Shown here piece after piece: positions 8,096 to 17,185 of a stretch of DNA of 64,000 bases. Source of the stretch: an uncultured Bacteroidota bacterium (lineage in GTDB: Bacteria; Bacteroidota; Bacteroidia; Bacteroidales; P3). The translations under genes were made by a program, and so were the position numbers. The stretch is taken from assembly GCA_902778925.1 (NCBI GenBank), contig CACYZN010000018.1, forward strand, positions 124,001-188,000, read 5' to 3'. The stretch's first letter is position 1, and every line of letters starts with the position of its first letter. The notes under the pieces were generated by a model that did not search any database, was not told the DNA's origin, and worked only from the letters and a program-made list of their open reading frames with translations.

Positions 8096-9550
8096 ATGAA
8101 ACAGAAACTATTTATCGTCGCCGCCCTCTGTCTGTTGGCCACAGGCATGGTGCAGGCACAGTACAACGCCACCAACAACCTTTTCTACAACTCGTTCCGC
8201 ATGCCGCAGAGCAACCAGCTCAACCCGGCATTCTTCCCCACCCGCAACAGCTTCTACCTGCAGCTGCCGTCGGCCGGCTTCAAATTCGGCAGCCCGCTGG
8301 CCCTGCAGGATGTAGTGCACGTGCAGGGCGATACCGCCACGGTGATCGACATCAACAACATGCTCGACGCCCTCACCGACAACAACCGCCTGATCACCGA
8401 CATCGACGCCAACATATTCGGCTTCGGCTTCAAGGCCAACAACCTCTTCATCACCCTCAACACCCAGCTGAAAGCCAACGTAACCTTCGGCCTGCCGGTG
8501 TCGATCATCAACACCTTGCGCAACGGTAACGTCGACGAGAACGGCAATGCCGTCAACGAAGTGTCGCTCGTGGGCGGCGACCTGCTCAGCACGCAGGCCT
8601 ACCTCGAGCTGAGCCTCGGCGGCGGCTACCACTTCGCCCCCATCGGACTCACCGTCGGTGCCCACGCCAAGCTGCTCTACGGTATAGCCAACGTCAACCT
8701 CGACAACACCAACACCGTAATACGCACCACCGACAACTTCGAGAGCATCGACATCGACGCCTACTACCAGATACAGGCCGCCACCGCCGTGCCGCTCGAC
8801 TCGGGCAGCACCATCAACGTGAGTGAGCTGCTCGACGTGTTCCATGCCAACACGGGTCTCTCGTTCGACCTCGGCGCCCGCTACGACATGGGTCCCTTCA
8901 CCTTCTCGTTCTCCATACTCGACCTCTCGGCCGGTATACACTGGACCCGCAACGTGCGCACCTACGAACCCACCGAGAGCCCGAGCCATCTCTCGTTCAG
9001 CGGTGTCGAAATCGCCAATGTCTTCAACGGCGGCTCGGTCAACACCGACTCCATCATGGCCCTGTTCAATGAATTCATCGACGGCCTGAAGCCCAAGAAC
9101 TCGACCGAAGAGGAAGGCTTCTGGTACGGCGTGCCCACCCGCATCAACCTTGGCGCCGCCTACAACTTCGCCAAGATAATGCGCGTCGGCCTCCTGTTCC
9201 ATGGCCAGTTCGACCGCGGTCTGCTCAGCAAGACCAACACCTCGGCCTTTGGCCAGAAGCTCGACATACCCAACACCTTCCGCTTCAACACCACTGTCTC
9301 CTACGGCATCAACCTGTTCAACTGGATGGAGCTGATGTTTGCCAACTCGATAGTCTACGACGGCGCGAAGATGAACTTCCTCAGTCCCGGCGTGGGCCTG
9401 GTGTTCACCCCGGCCACCGCCCTGCAGGTCTACGTCATGGCCGACTATGTCAGCAGCATGCGTGTAGTGGAAGCCAAAGCCTTCAACGTGCGCCTCGGCC
9501 TCAACCTGCTGTTCGGCAGCGGCGGCAGCAGCTGGGTCACCCTGAACTAA
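8096..9550 (+). CDS. DUF5723 outer-membrane protein
   Basis: A 484-residue protein with a cleavable signal peptide (MKQKLFIVAALCLLATGMVQAQ). It opens with 'NNLFYNSFRMPQSNQLNPAFFP', a start I associate with the DUF5723 family of Bacteroidetes. Many alternating strands follow ('LGGGYHFAPIGLTVGAHAKLLYG', 'GARYDMGPFTFSFSILDLSAG', 'RVGLLFHGQFDRGLL'), as expected for a beta-barrel related to PorP/SprF-type or FadL-like proteins. Function is unknown. The start is preceded by AAGGAGGA 9 bp upstream, a true Shine-Dalgarno sequence, which is uncommon in this phylum. Confidence 0.8.
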   Translation: MKQKLFIVAALCLLATGMVQAQYNATNNLFYNSFRMPQSNQLNPAFFPTRNSFYLQLPSAGFKFGSPLALQDVVHVQGDTATVIDINNMLDALTDNNRLITDIDANIFGFGFKANNLFITLNTQLKANVTFGLPVSIINTLRNGNVDENGNAVNEVSLVGGDLLSTQAYLELSLGGGYHFAPIGLTVGAHAKLLYGIANVNLDNTNTVIRTTDNFESIDIDAYYQIQAATAVPLDSGSTINVSELLDVFHANTGLSFDLGARYDMGPFTFSFSILDLSAGIHWTRNVRTYEPTESPSHLSFSGVEIANVFNGGSVNTDSIMALFNEFIDGLKPKNSTEEEGFWYGVPTRINLGAAYNFAKIMRVGLLFHGQFDRGLLSKTNTSAFGQKLDIPNTFRFNTTVSYGINLFNWMELMFANSIVYDGAKMNFLSPGVGLVFTPATALQVYVMADYVSSMRVVEAKAFNVRLGLNLLFGSGGSSWVTLN

Positions 9551-9559
9551 TACAACCTG

Positions 9560-10864
9560 ATGAATATAATAGCAATAGTGGGTCGACCCAACGTTGGTAA
9601 GTCGACCCTTTTCAACCGCCTCACCGAGAGTCGCGACGCCATTGTCGACAGCATCAGCGGCGTAACCCGCGACCGCCAGTATGGCCATGCCGACTGGAAC
9701 GGTAAGCACTTCTCCATCATCGATACCGGTGGCTATGTAATGGGCGGCGACGACGAGTTCGAGACCGAAATCAGAAAGCAGGTGTCCCTGGCCATAGACG
9801 AGGCCGACACCATCCTCTTCGTGGTCGACGCCCGCGAGGGACTGACCCCGATGGACGAGGATGTGGCCGAGATGCTGCGCCGCTGCCCCAAGCCAGTGGT
9901 GCTGGCCGCCAACAAGGTCGACAACTCGGCCCAGATGGACGGCTTGGCCGAATTCTACAGCCTGGGACTGGGCGACCCCTACCCCATAGCCGGCATCACC
10001 GGCAGCGGTACGGGCGACTTGCTCGATGCCTTGGTGAAAGACTTCGACGAGGGCGAGGAAGACCCCACCGACGGCCTGCCCCGCATCGCCGTGGTCGGTC
10101 GCCCCAATGTGGGCAAGAGCTCGTTCATAAACACCATCACCGGCCAGCAGCGGTCGGTGGTGACCCCCATAGCCGGCACCACCCGCGACTCGATCTACAC
10201 GCACTACAACCTCTTCGGGTTCGACTTCAACTTTGTCGATACCGCCGGCCTGCGCCGCAAGAGCAAGGTGTCGGAAGACCTGGAATTCTACTCGGTGATG
10301 CGCTCGGTGCGCGCCATCGAGGCGGCCGATGTGTGCATACTGATGCTCGACGCCAGCCAGGGACTGGAGCAGCAAGACCTGAACATCTTCTCGCTCATAC
10401 AGCGCAACCACAAGGGCGTGGTGATAGTGGTGAACAAGTGGGACCTCGTGGAGAAGACCACCAACACCCACCGCGACTTCGAGGCGCTGATCAAGGAGCG
10501 CATTGCCCCGTTCGACGACGTACCCATCATCTTCACTTCGGTGATCAACAAGCAGCGCATCTTCAAGGTGCTCGAGACCGCCCGCGCGGTGTATGAGGCC
10601 CGCAGCCGCCGCATCTCGACGGCCGACATCAACAACGTGCTCCTGCCCATCGTCAAGGAGCAGAACCCGCCCCCCTCGGTGAAAGGCAAGTGGGTGAAGA
10701 TAAAATACATCACCCAGCTGCCCACGCCCTACCCGCAGTTTGTCTTTTTCTGCAACCTGCCGCAGTATGTGCGCGACCCCTACAAGCGCTTTGTCGAGAA
10801 CCGCATGCGCGAGCTGTGGGATTTCCACGGCGTGCCCATGACCCTCTTCTTCAGGGCTAAATAA
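9560..10864 (+). CDS. der: GTPase Der, ribosome assembly factor
   Basis: A 434-residue double-GTPase that binds the maturing 50S subunit. Both G domains are complete: GRPNVGKS at residues 8-15 with DTGG and NKVD in the first, and a second GRPNVGKS near 180 with [11 protein letters not shown] and NKWD. The C-terminal KH-like domain ends with '[14 protein letters not shown]'-type sequence and [10 protein letters not shown], then [21 protein letters not shown]. It starts 9 bp after the DUF5723 stop and is followed 36 bp later by trxA. Confidence 0.98.
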   Translation: MNIIAIVGRPNVGKSTLFNRLTESRDAIVDSISGVTRDRQYGHADWNGKHFSIIDTGGYVMGGDDEFETEIRKQVSLAIDEADTILFVVDAREGLTPMDEDVAEMLRRCPKPVVLAANKVDNSAQMDGLAEFYSLGLGDPYPIAGITGSGTGDLLDALVKDFDEGEEDPTDGLPRIAVVGRPNVGKSSFINTITGQQRSVVTPIAGTTRDSIYTHYNLFGFDFNFVDTAGLRRKSKVSEDLEFYSVMRSVRAIEAADVCILMLDASQGLEQQDLNIFSLIQRNHKGVVIVVNKWDLVEKTTNTHRDFEALIKERIAPFDDVPIIFTSVINKQRIFKVLETARAVYEARSRRISTADINNVLLPIVKEQNPPPSVKGKWVKIKYITQLPTPYPQFVFFCNLPQYVRDPYKRFVENRMRELWDFHGVPMTLFFRAK

Positions 10865-10900
10865 GCAGTACATAATAACACATAAAATACAGTAGACACA

Positions 10901-11212
10901 ATGAAAGTAACAGAAGAAAACTTCAACGAGATGATTGCCGCCGGCAAGCCGGTGATGGTTGACTTTGGCGCCACCTGGTGCGGTCCCTGCAAGGCCCTGG
11001 CCCCCCGCATCGAGGAAATCGAGAAGGAATACGAAGGCCGCGCAGTGATAGGCACCGCCGACGTCGACGAGTGCTCGGACCTGGCCGCCAAGTTCCGCAT
11101 CCGCAACGTTCCCACCGTCCTTTTCTTTAAAGGCAGCGACCAGCCTGTGGACAAGAGCGTGGGCCTCGTGGCCAAAGAGACGCTGACCGAGAAGCTGAAC
11201 GCGCTCCTTTAA
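10901..11212 (+). CDS. trxA: Thioredoxin
   Basis: A 103-residue cytoplasmic thioredoxin with the active site WCGPC at residues 26-30 and the cis-proline motif 'RNVPTVLFF'. It lacks a signal peptide, so it is the reductant partner of thioredoxin reductase; trxB lies at 19085 in this window. The stop codon overlaps the start of the DUF58 gene by one base (TAATG). Confidence 0.95.
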   Translation: MKVTEENFNEMIAAGKPVMVDFGATWCGPCKALAPRIEEIEKEYEGRAVIGTADVDECSDLAAKFRIRNVPTVLFFKGSDQPVDKSVGLVAKETLTEKLNALL

Positions 11213-12141
11213 TGGACCAATCCAACATCTCGCGCTACAAGACGCTCGACTTTTATGCCCGCCATGTGGTGGAAGGCTTCATCACCGGCAGGCATAAAAG
11301 TCCTTTTCATGGCTTCTCGGCCGAATTCTCCGACTACCGGCAGTACAACACCGGCGAGAGCACGCGCAACATCGACTGGCACCTCTACGGCCGCACCGAC
11401 AGGCTGTATGTGAAGCAGTTCGAGGAGGAGACCAACCTGCGCTGCCAGCTGCTGATAGACCATAGTTCGTCGATGCTGTTCCCCATAGAACGCCATGGCG
11501 ACATCGACCACCCCAACAAGCTCACTTTCGCCGTCTATGCCGCGGCCGTGCTCATAGAGTTGCTGCACCGCGGACGCGACGCCTTCGGGCTCTCGCTGCT
11601 CTCGGACGGAATCGACCAGCAGACCCAGTGCCGCAGCAGCGCCACCCACCAGCGCTACCTGCTGCAGCTGCTCGACGGCCTGCTGCAACCCGTCGACGCC
11701 GAGCAGCGCCCACTGCTGGGCACCTCGATAGCCGAAGCGCTGCACCTCACGGCCGAGCAGCTGCATCGCCGCTCGGTGGTGGTGCTCTTTACCGACGCCT
11801 TTGTGCGCAGCTCGGAGCAGGAGCCTCTGTTCGACGCCCTGCGCCACCTGCGCCACAACAAGCACGAGGTTATCATCTTCCACACCTTCGACCGTGCCCA
11901 CGAGCTGCAGCTCGACTACGATGCGAGGCCGCATGTCTTCGTCGACCTCGAAAGCGGACGCCGCCTGCGCCTGCAGCCCACCGAGATTGCAGCCGAATAC
12001 CGCCGCCAGATGGAGCAGCAGCAGCAACTGCTGCAACAGCGCGCCATGCAGTACAACATCGACTATGTGCCTGTCGACGTGGCGCTCGGCTTCAACCAAG
12101 TGCTGTTGCCCTTCCTGCTGAAACGCAGCAAGCGCTACTAA
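11212..12141 (+). CDS. DUF58 protein
   Basis: A 309-residue DUF58 protein. The signature region is complete: GRHKSPFHGFSAEFSDYRQY (about 24-43) followed by STRNIDWHLYGRTDRLYVKQFEEETN and a von Willebrand-like 'LLIDHSSSML' segment. In Bacteroides such genes usually lie beside a MoxR ATPase and Bat (aerotolerance) genes; here neither is present and the gene is attached to trxA. No transmembrane segment is seen. The role is likely chaperone-like or regulatory, working with a MoxR ATPase encoded elsewhere, but this is inference. Confidence 0.85.
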   Translation: MDQSNISRYKTLDFYARHVVEGFITGRHKSPFHGFSAEFSDYRQYNTGESTRNIDWHLYGRTDRLYVKQFEEETNLRCQLLIDHSSSMLFPIERHGDIDHPNKLTFAVYAAAVLIELLHRGRDAFGLSLLSDGIDQQTQCRSSATHQRYLLQLLDGLLQPVDAEQRPLLGTSIAEALHLTAEQLHRRSVVVLFTDAFVRSSEQEPLFDALRHLRHNKHEVIIFHTFDRAHELQLDYDARPHVFVDLESGRRLRLQPTEIAAEYRRQMEQQQQLLQQRAMQYNIDYVPVDVALGFNQVLLPFLLKRSKRY

Positions 12142-12166
12142 ACAAACCCATTGTTTTCTTTCCCGC

Positions 12167-13096
12167 CTAGCGGTTGTTGATGCGGCGCAGGTAAAGCACG
12201 ATGCCGCCCGAGATGAGCACCAACGACCCCAGTATGACCCAGAAAGCCACCGTGTTGGGGGTGAACGGGAAGTCGACGTTCATGCCGAAGAAACCTGTCA
12301 CCAAGGTCAACGGCAGCATCACCGTGTTGAAATAGGTGAGCACGCGCATGATCTCGTTGGTGCGGTTGGTCAGCAACGAGTCGAACGTCTGCGACAAACC
12401 CTCGATCAACTCGCCGTAGTCCTCGATCGAGTCGAACATCTTCTGGTACTGGTCCAGAATATTGCCCCAGTAGTCTTCCATGTCGATCAGCTCGGGGTCG
12501 ACAAAGCCCTTGATGCCGCCGCTCTCGAACATGTGCAGCACACGCAGCTGCGGGCGGAACGTGGTGTTGAGCAGGATGACGTTGCGGCGTGTGACCGAGA
12601 TTTGCTCGATGATGCTGCGCGCACGGCGGTTGAAGATGTCGTAGTTGATCAGGTCCACTTCGGAGCCCACGCGCTGCACCAGCGTGTTGGTCTCCAGCAT
12701 CAGGCGGTTCAGAATGTGGTACAGCAGCTGGTCGCTCGTGGCCATCATCTGCTGCGTATCCTCGTCACCCTCGGCCAGGTCGTCGTTGATCTCGTCGAAA
12801 AACTTCTTCACCACCCAATGCGCCTTACCGACGGTGATGATGTAGTCGCGGCCCCAGAATATCTTCACCTCACGGATGCGGATAAACTTGTTGCCCTTGT
12901 CGAAATAGGGGAAGTGGAGAATGAGGAAATAATAATCGTCGTACTCGTCGATTTTCGGACGCTGGTTGGTGCCCCGGCAGTCCTCGATGTCGAGGGGGTG
13001 GAAATGATACTCGTCGAGAAGCATGCGATAGTCGTCCTCACTCGGGTTGGTAATGTCGAGCCATTGCAGCGACTGGTACTGGATTTTTTCAATCAT
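12167..13096 (-). CDS. corA: CorA-type magnesium/cobalt channel
   Basis: A 309-residue pentameric divalent-cation channel of the cytoplasmic membrane. It has a long cytoplasmic N-terminal domain, a stalk helix, and two C-terminal membrane helices. The first ends with the pore signature FGMN (GMN at 271-273), followed by VDFPFTPN and the last helix, then the basic tail LRRINNR. Length and layout are normal. The start at 13096 is fixed by AGGAGGT about 5 bp upstream. It is convergent with the DUF58 gene with no clear terminator in the 25-bp gap. Confidence 0.93.
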   Translation of the reverse strand: MIEKIQYQSLQWLDITNPSEDDYRMLLDEYHFHPLDIEDCRGTNQRPKIDEYDDYYFLILHFPYFDKGNKFIRIREVKIFWGRDYIITVGKAHWVVKKFFDEINDDLAEGDEDTQQMMATSDQLLYHILNRLMLETNTLVQRVGSEVDLINYDIFNRRARSIIEQISVTRRNVILLNTTFRPQLRVLHMFESGGIKGFVDPELIDMEDYWGNILDQYQKMFDSIEDYGELIEGLSQTFDSLLTNRTNEIMRVLTYFNTVMLPLTLVTGFFGMNVDFPFTPNTVAFWVILGSLVLISGGIVLYLRRINNR

Positions 13097-13306
13097 CTTA
13101 CACCTCCTCTTGCTGGTGTCAACAACTGATGGTCAACGTTCTACATTCGAGTATCTGTTAAATTTCGACTGCAAAGATACGCAAAAAAAACAAACCGCCA
13201 AATTAAAAGTGCACCCCACGCCCAAATTTCCCCGCCCCTCACCGTCCGCCATCCATAGCCCCTTCGACCCCTTCCCCACCCCATCCGCACCCCATCCCCT
13301 CCGGTC

Positions 13307-13393
13307 GTTGTACTATCGTTGTACTATTGTTGTACTATCGTTGTACTATCGTTCTTATGTTTTCAATAGTACAACGATAGTACAACAATAGTA
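13307..13393. repeat. Family B 11-bp-unit palindrome, copy 1
   Basis: Four left units at 13307-13350 (GTTGTACTATC, GTTGTACTATT, then GTTGTACTATC twice), a 14-bp centre GTTCTTATGTTTTC (13351-13364), and two full plus one partial complementary units (AATAGTACAAC, GATAGTACAAC, AATAGTA). The centre is a piece of the family A unit. It sits in the 483-bp gap between divergent corA and the secreted-protein gene at 13580; the left flank carries CCCCTCCGGTC, seen beside other copies. Confidence 0.9.
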
Positions 13394-13436
13394 GACCGAA
13401 GAAAACAACCCAGTATTTCAATGTGCATGCATTTTT

Positions 13437-13468
13437 TTTGCTTTTTCAAAACAAAACACATACCTTTG
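13437..13468 (+). promoter_or_regulatory. Promoter of the 13580 gene
   Basis: TTTG at 13437-13440 and TACCTTTG at 13461-13468 with a 20-bp spacer. The -33 box starts 43 bp after the family B palindrome. A long A/T-rich leader of about 110 nt precedes the ATG at 13580; nothing else is seen in it. Confidence 0.7.
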
Positions 13469-13579
13469 CTTTTGGAAAAGCACCACTTGGCATACATATA
13501 TCAACTCATTTACAACAAGATAAGAAACAAACCTCATCATTATTTTTACACAGAAAAACCTTATCAACAACCAAACACC

Positions 13580-14872
13580 ATGAAAACAATTCTATTATTC
13601 TTTTCAGCCGCGTGTTTATGCCTTGGCACACAAGCCCAAGTACATGAAGTCTTCCATCAACAAGTATCAAAGACAATAACACGAATGTTACCCAACGGCA
13701 CAAAGATGACATACGTGCGTCCCGGACAAGTAGGCTTCCTCATCTTCTCCAACGCCACATCGCAACGATACATCGAGATGCCGTCTTTTTTGGACATAAA
13801 TGACATGGAAGTAGCAGACGGAACTGTTTATTTCTGCGGTGAAAACTTAGGAAAAGCAGTGGTAGGAATCTTCCCTGTACCCGCTGCCACCGGCACTGCC
13901 TTTGGTCCGATGCTGTACTGCATCTGCCAGCCCGACCAGAACATCGCACCCACAGTCTTTAACCGTCTCGACGTCTATCACGGGAATAACCAATGGTACA
14001 ACATTGCTCTCGTCGGGGAATCATCAAATGGCCACATATTGGCCGACGCCGTCCTACAACTGCAACCCGATACGACATGGAGTATCAACTTCATAAACTC
14101 CGACGCATTACGGTATACCGACGTTGCATGCCTCGACGACATTGTGGCAGTCGCAATAAAAGAATCAAACAGCTTGAAAATACAAACATTCTATCAAACA
14201 CCATCATTCGTCAACACATCATCAACAATTGGCCAATACACCATTGTTGCGCCGGAAACAATACCGAGCGAGCGAATGCTGATAGAAAGAACCGACCGAA
14301 ACTGCGCTTCTGTCGCTTTCCAGTCAGCCAACAACCAAGCTACTGTTTTCCACAGGCTGAAAGTGGACCCCAACACCGGAATACCTTCACTTTACGCTCC
14401 ATCCTCCATTATCTATTCCTCGCCCAATGGCATTGCAAACTGGCGCATATACGACCTGCACAACGGTATCTTTGGCGGACGACCCTCCGGGTTTGTATAT
14501 CTCATGGAACGTACCGACCACACCGCATCCGGCTATGCAGAACCCTATATAATAAAAATGCCGATTGCAACTTCGCCGTCGACGGTAGAGGCTTTCGTCC
14601 CTTATGTCGGCCAACAAATGTCGTTCGACCTCACACCCTCCATGGGTACTTTCTATTCCACGGGCACATCATACAGCGGTTTGACTGCCATCTACGACAT
14701 CATACCGTCGGCAACCGGAACCTGCTACGATTTTGTCAAACTGCCTGTGTACACCATCAACTCCGCTATATTTGGAGAGTCTATCAACCCAAACACTGCT
14801 CATAAAACAAATCATTCGCTCGGTTACGGTCCGAACATGTCGTATACATTCCAACAAACAATCTGTTACTAA
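13580..14872 (+). CDS. Secreted protein of unknown function
   Basis: A 430-residue protein with a signal peptide (MKTILLFFSAACLCLGTQAQ). I do not recognise its family. It lacks an obvious C-terminal T9SS sorting domain and ends abruptly in QQTICY. The body is strand-rich and polar, with repeated 'HGNNQWYNIALVGES', 'NGIANWRIYDLHNGIFGG' and 'VYLMERTDH' stretches that could be blades of a propeller, but this is not certain. Base composition is clearly more A/T-rich than the neighbours. The next gene follows after 2 bp and encodes a T9SS cargo, so the pair is an operon, possibly of recent arrival. Confidence 0.65.
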   Translation: MKTILLFFSAACLCLGTQAQVHEVFHQQVSKTITRMLPNGTKMTYVRPGQVGFLIFSNATSQRYIEMPSFLDINDMEVADGTVYFCGENLGKAVVGIFPVPAATGTAFGPMLYCICQPDQNIAPTVFNRLDVYHGNNQWYNIALVGESSNGHILADAVLQLQPDTTWSINFINSDALRYTDVACLDDIVAVAIKESNSLKIQTFYQTPSFVNTSSTIGQYTIVAPETIPSERMLIERTDRNCASVAFQSANNQATVFHRLKVDPNTGIPSLYAPSSIIYSSPNGIANWRIYDLHNGIFGGRPSGFVYLMERTDHTASGYAEPYIIKMPIATSPSTVEAFVPYVGQQMSFDLTPSMGTFYSTGTSYSGLTAIYDIIPSATGTCYDFVKLPVYTINSAIFGESINPNTAHKTNHSLGYGPNMSYTFQQTICY

Positions 14873-14874
14873 AC

Positions 14875-15999
14875 ATGAAAAGAATAGCTTTCATTTTGAC
14901 GCTCTCGGCATTGTTTCATATCAATATCGTCGCCCAAAGCGTGCACCCGACAGGTGATACCATAGAACAGACCCCTCCTAACGGTTACTTCGACTGGTGG
15001 GATTGGGATGCAGCCATAGAGAACAAATCCGGCGTCGGCATTTCATATAATAGTGATTTTTCATCATTAAGAATCCTATGCATGCCCCTATATACACCGA
15101 CACCGCTGCGGGTTGTCGGCATTGGAGCTCTGTTATTTGCACGTGATCCGAACACATATTGTCAAGTGGATTCTACCCGGTATCAACAATACTTGTACCT
15201 CTTCCAAAGCGACAATTCTTGCATGACAAAAAAAGGGAAAATACCAATCAATCTCAAAGACTCACACCGATATATACACATCACAGGTCCCGGCAAAGGC
15301 ATTACTTATGACAATAGCGTATTGTTTTTCTCCAATGACTCTTCGACATGTTGTTCAAAACATCAATGGGACAGTGTGTTCTCTCTATATGAACACTATT
15401 TCGATTCGGCCATAACCGTCCATGACACTTTTTACCTAGGATTTAGCTTTTCCGGTTTTGACTGGGATAATCCCGATTCTTTGATTCATAAAGACATACT
15501 AAGAATAGGCATAGCATGGTATAGAAAATTACACTGTGAAGAAGTCGAAGTCCCAATCGATCTATGCATCCCAGAATCTGATTTAAACTATGTGCTGTAT
15601 TATTCCTACAAAAGTGCTACTTGGAGAAGTACTTTAGATGACAGTTGGGTAAGCGACGAAGAAGCGTATCTTAGTAATTGGCCTAACAACTTCCACTTGC
15701 TGATGTATGCCATTTTGGAGACTGAAACGGGCGACAGCCTTGCCATCCACACCCCGGCGTTGCTAGCAGACGGCATCTTCATCTCCCCAAACCCAGCCTC
15801 CGACAGGCTCACTATTACCTCGACACATCGCATCAACCACGTCGATATCTACAACCAGCAAGGCATACTTGTGTTCAGCGAAAACCGAACCGGCCACACT
15901 GTCAATATAGACACAGGCACTTATCCGACTGGCCACTATATTGTGATAGTATCCACATACGACGGTTCTTTCTCAAAGAATGTTTCCTTAATAAAGTAA
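14875..15999 (+). CDS. T9SS type A sorting domain protein
   Basis: A 374-residue secreted protein with a signal peptide (MKRIAFILTLSALFHINIVAQ) and a C-terminal type IX secretion signal of about 75 residues. That end starts at 'GIFISPNPASDRLTIT', runs through 'VDIYNQQGILVFSEN' and finishes FSKNVSLIK, the classic type A pattern. The passenger (about 22-290) is not recognised; it has several cysteines and aromatic-rich stretches (GYFDWWDWDAA). After export through the T9SS the sorting domain would be removed and the passenger anchored or released. Composition is A/T-rich relative to the window. Confidence 0.85.
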   Translation: MKRIAFILTLSALFHINIVAQSVHPTGDTIEQTPPNGYFDWWDWDAAIENKSGVGISYNSDFSSLRILCMPLYTPTPLRVVGIGALLFARDPNTYCQVDSTRYQQYLYLFQSDNSCMTKKGKIPINLKDSHRYIHITGPGKGITYDNSVLFFSNDSSTCCSKHQWDSVFSLYEHYFDSAITVHDTFYLGFSFSGFDWDNPDSLIHKDILRIGIAWYRKLHCEEVEVPIDLCIPESDLNYVLYYSYKSATWRSTLDDSWVSDEEAYLSNWPNNFHLLMYAILETETGDSLAIHTPALLADGIFISPNPASDRLTITSTHRINHVDIYNQQGILVFSENRTGHTVNIDTGTYPTGHYIVIVSTYDGSFSKNVSLIK

Positions 16000-16094
16000 C
16001 CCCAACACTCTACTGCCAATCATATACTGCAGTGAGTATCAACATACCGAAGTAAAGGGGTAAAGGGCCATACGGGTTGGCTGGTGAAAATAAT

Positions 16095-16125
16095 TTTGCC
16101 ATGTCGGAAAAAAGGTGTACTTTTG
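16095..16125 (+). promoter_or_regulatory. Promoter of the DUF3127 operon
   Basis: TTTG at 16095-16098 and TACTTTTG at 16118-16125, spacer 19 bp, 66 bp ahead of the ATG at 16192. It probably drives the long run of tightly spaced genes up to the porin at 22111. Confidence 0.7.
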
Positions 16126-16191
16126 TACGATTTATCACCCCGACAAGGTGAGCAATAAGACATTGATAACTAATAAAAACAACAGAATAGA

Positions 16192-16629
16192 ATGGAAATT
16201 ACAGGCAAGCTAATTCAATTGTTGCCCAACGTAGAGGGCGAGTCGGCACGCGGCCATTGGGTGCGCGGCGGTTTTGTAATCGAGACTGGCGACGACTATC
16301 CCCGCAAGGTGGCCTTCACCGCGTTTGGTGAAGAACGTATCGCCATGGTGCAGAATGTGCCGATGGGCTCGATGGTGCAGGTAACCTTCACCCCCGAGAG
16401 CCGCGAATTCAACGAGCGCTGGTACACCGACCTGCGCGCCTCGCGCGTGCAGCCCTTCGTGCCCGGCCAGATGCCTCCCGCCAGCACGGGCTACGCCTGG
16501 GCCGGCAACGCCCCCGCCGCAGCCCCTGCAGCCCAGCCTGCCGCCCCGGCCGCTCCCGCTGCCCCAGCCCAGGGCTTCGCAACGGCTCCCCAGATGCAAT
16601 CCAATGGCGACGACGACCTGCCGTTCTAA
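16192..16629 (+). CDS. DUF3127 protein with SSB-like C-terminal tip
   Basis: A 145-residue protein. Residues 1-95 fit DUF3127: MEITGKLIQLLPNVEGES, 'GGFVIETGDDYPRKVAFTAFG' and 'FNERWYTDLRASRVQPF', an OB-fold-like arrangement. An Ala/Pro-rich linker (about 100-130) leads to the end NGDDDLPF. That layout copies bacterial SSB, whose acidic tip ending in PF binds DNA repair and replication proteins. A role in DNA metabolism is plausible but not shown. The stop overlaps the start of the next gene (TAATG). Confidence 0.85.
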   Translation: MEITGKLIQLLPNVEGESARGHWVRGGFVIETGDDYPRKVAFTAFGEERIAMVQNVPMGSMVQVTFTPESREFNERWYTDLRASRVQPFVPGQMPPASTGYAWAGNAPAAAPAAQPAAPAAPAAPAQGFATAPQMQSNGDDDLPF

Positions 16630-17183
16630 TGACCAAAAGCGAGATAAGGCAGATGATGCGCGAGCGTAAGCGAGCGCTCGACAGCGGCGAGAAACTGCGC
16701 CGCAGCGAGGCCGTGGTGCGCCGCCTCGAAGCCCTCGACCACTACAAGTCGGCACGCGTCGTGCTGCTCTACTGGTCGATGACCGACGAGGTGCAGACCC
16801 ACGACTTCGTGAACCGCATCTATCGCGACCGCACGGTGCTGCTGCCCTGCGTCGACGGCGACGACCTGCGGCTACGCCCCTACACCGGGCCCGACTGTCT
16901 GGTCGCCGGCGAACAATTCGGCATCGGCGAACCCACCGGGCCGGAATGGACCGACCTCGCAGCCATCGACCTCGTGGCCGTCCCCGGCGTGGCCTTCGAC
17001 CGCAAGCGCAACCGCATGGGGCGCGGTCGCGGCTTCTACGACCGCCTGCTCAAGTCCACCCCCAACGCCGTCAAAGTCGGCCTGGCCTACGACTTCCAGG
17101 TCCTCGACGCGATCCCCGTAGAGCCACACGACGTGCCGATGGACTGCGTGGTAAGTGAGACATCAACCATAGGAGACCTCTAG
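16629..17183 (+). CDS. 5-formyltetrahydrofolate cyclo-ligase
   Basis: A 184-residue enzyme that converts 5-formyl-THF to 5,10-methenyl-THF using ATP, returning a storage form of folate to the one-carbon pool. Seen: N-terminal KSEIRQMMRERKRAL, 'LLYWSMTDEVQT', 'FGIGEPTG', and the ATP-binding RMGRGRGFYDRLL (about 130-142), then 'VPMDCVVSE' near the end. Length is normal. It overlaps the DUF3127 gene by one base and is followed by a small membrane-protein gene after 2 bp. Confidence 0.93.
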   Translation: MTKSEIRQMMRERKRALDSGEKLRRSEAVVRRLEALDHYKSARVVLLYWSMTDEVQTHDFVNRIYRDRTVLLPCVDGDDLRLRPYTGPDCLVAGEQFGIGEPTGPEWTDLAAIDLVAVPGVAFDRKRNRMGRGRGFYDRLLKSTPNAVKVGLAYDFQVLDAIPVEPHDVPMDCVVSETSTIGDL

Positions 17184-17185
17184 CC

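Noticed and set aside
8108-10873. Antisense open frame of about 920 codons across the DUF5723 and der genes
   Set aside because: It is a mirror frame of two clear genes, with His/Val/Ala-rich composition and no domain. Such frames are common in high-GC DNA with strong codon bias.
16005-16040. Possible hairpin after the T9SS cargo gene
   Set aside because: The stem around ATACTGCAGTGAGTAT is only about five pairs with no T-run.
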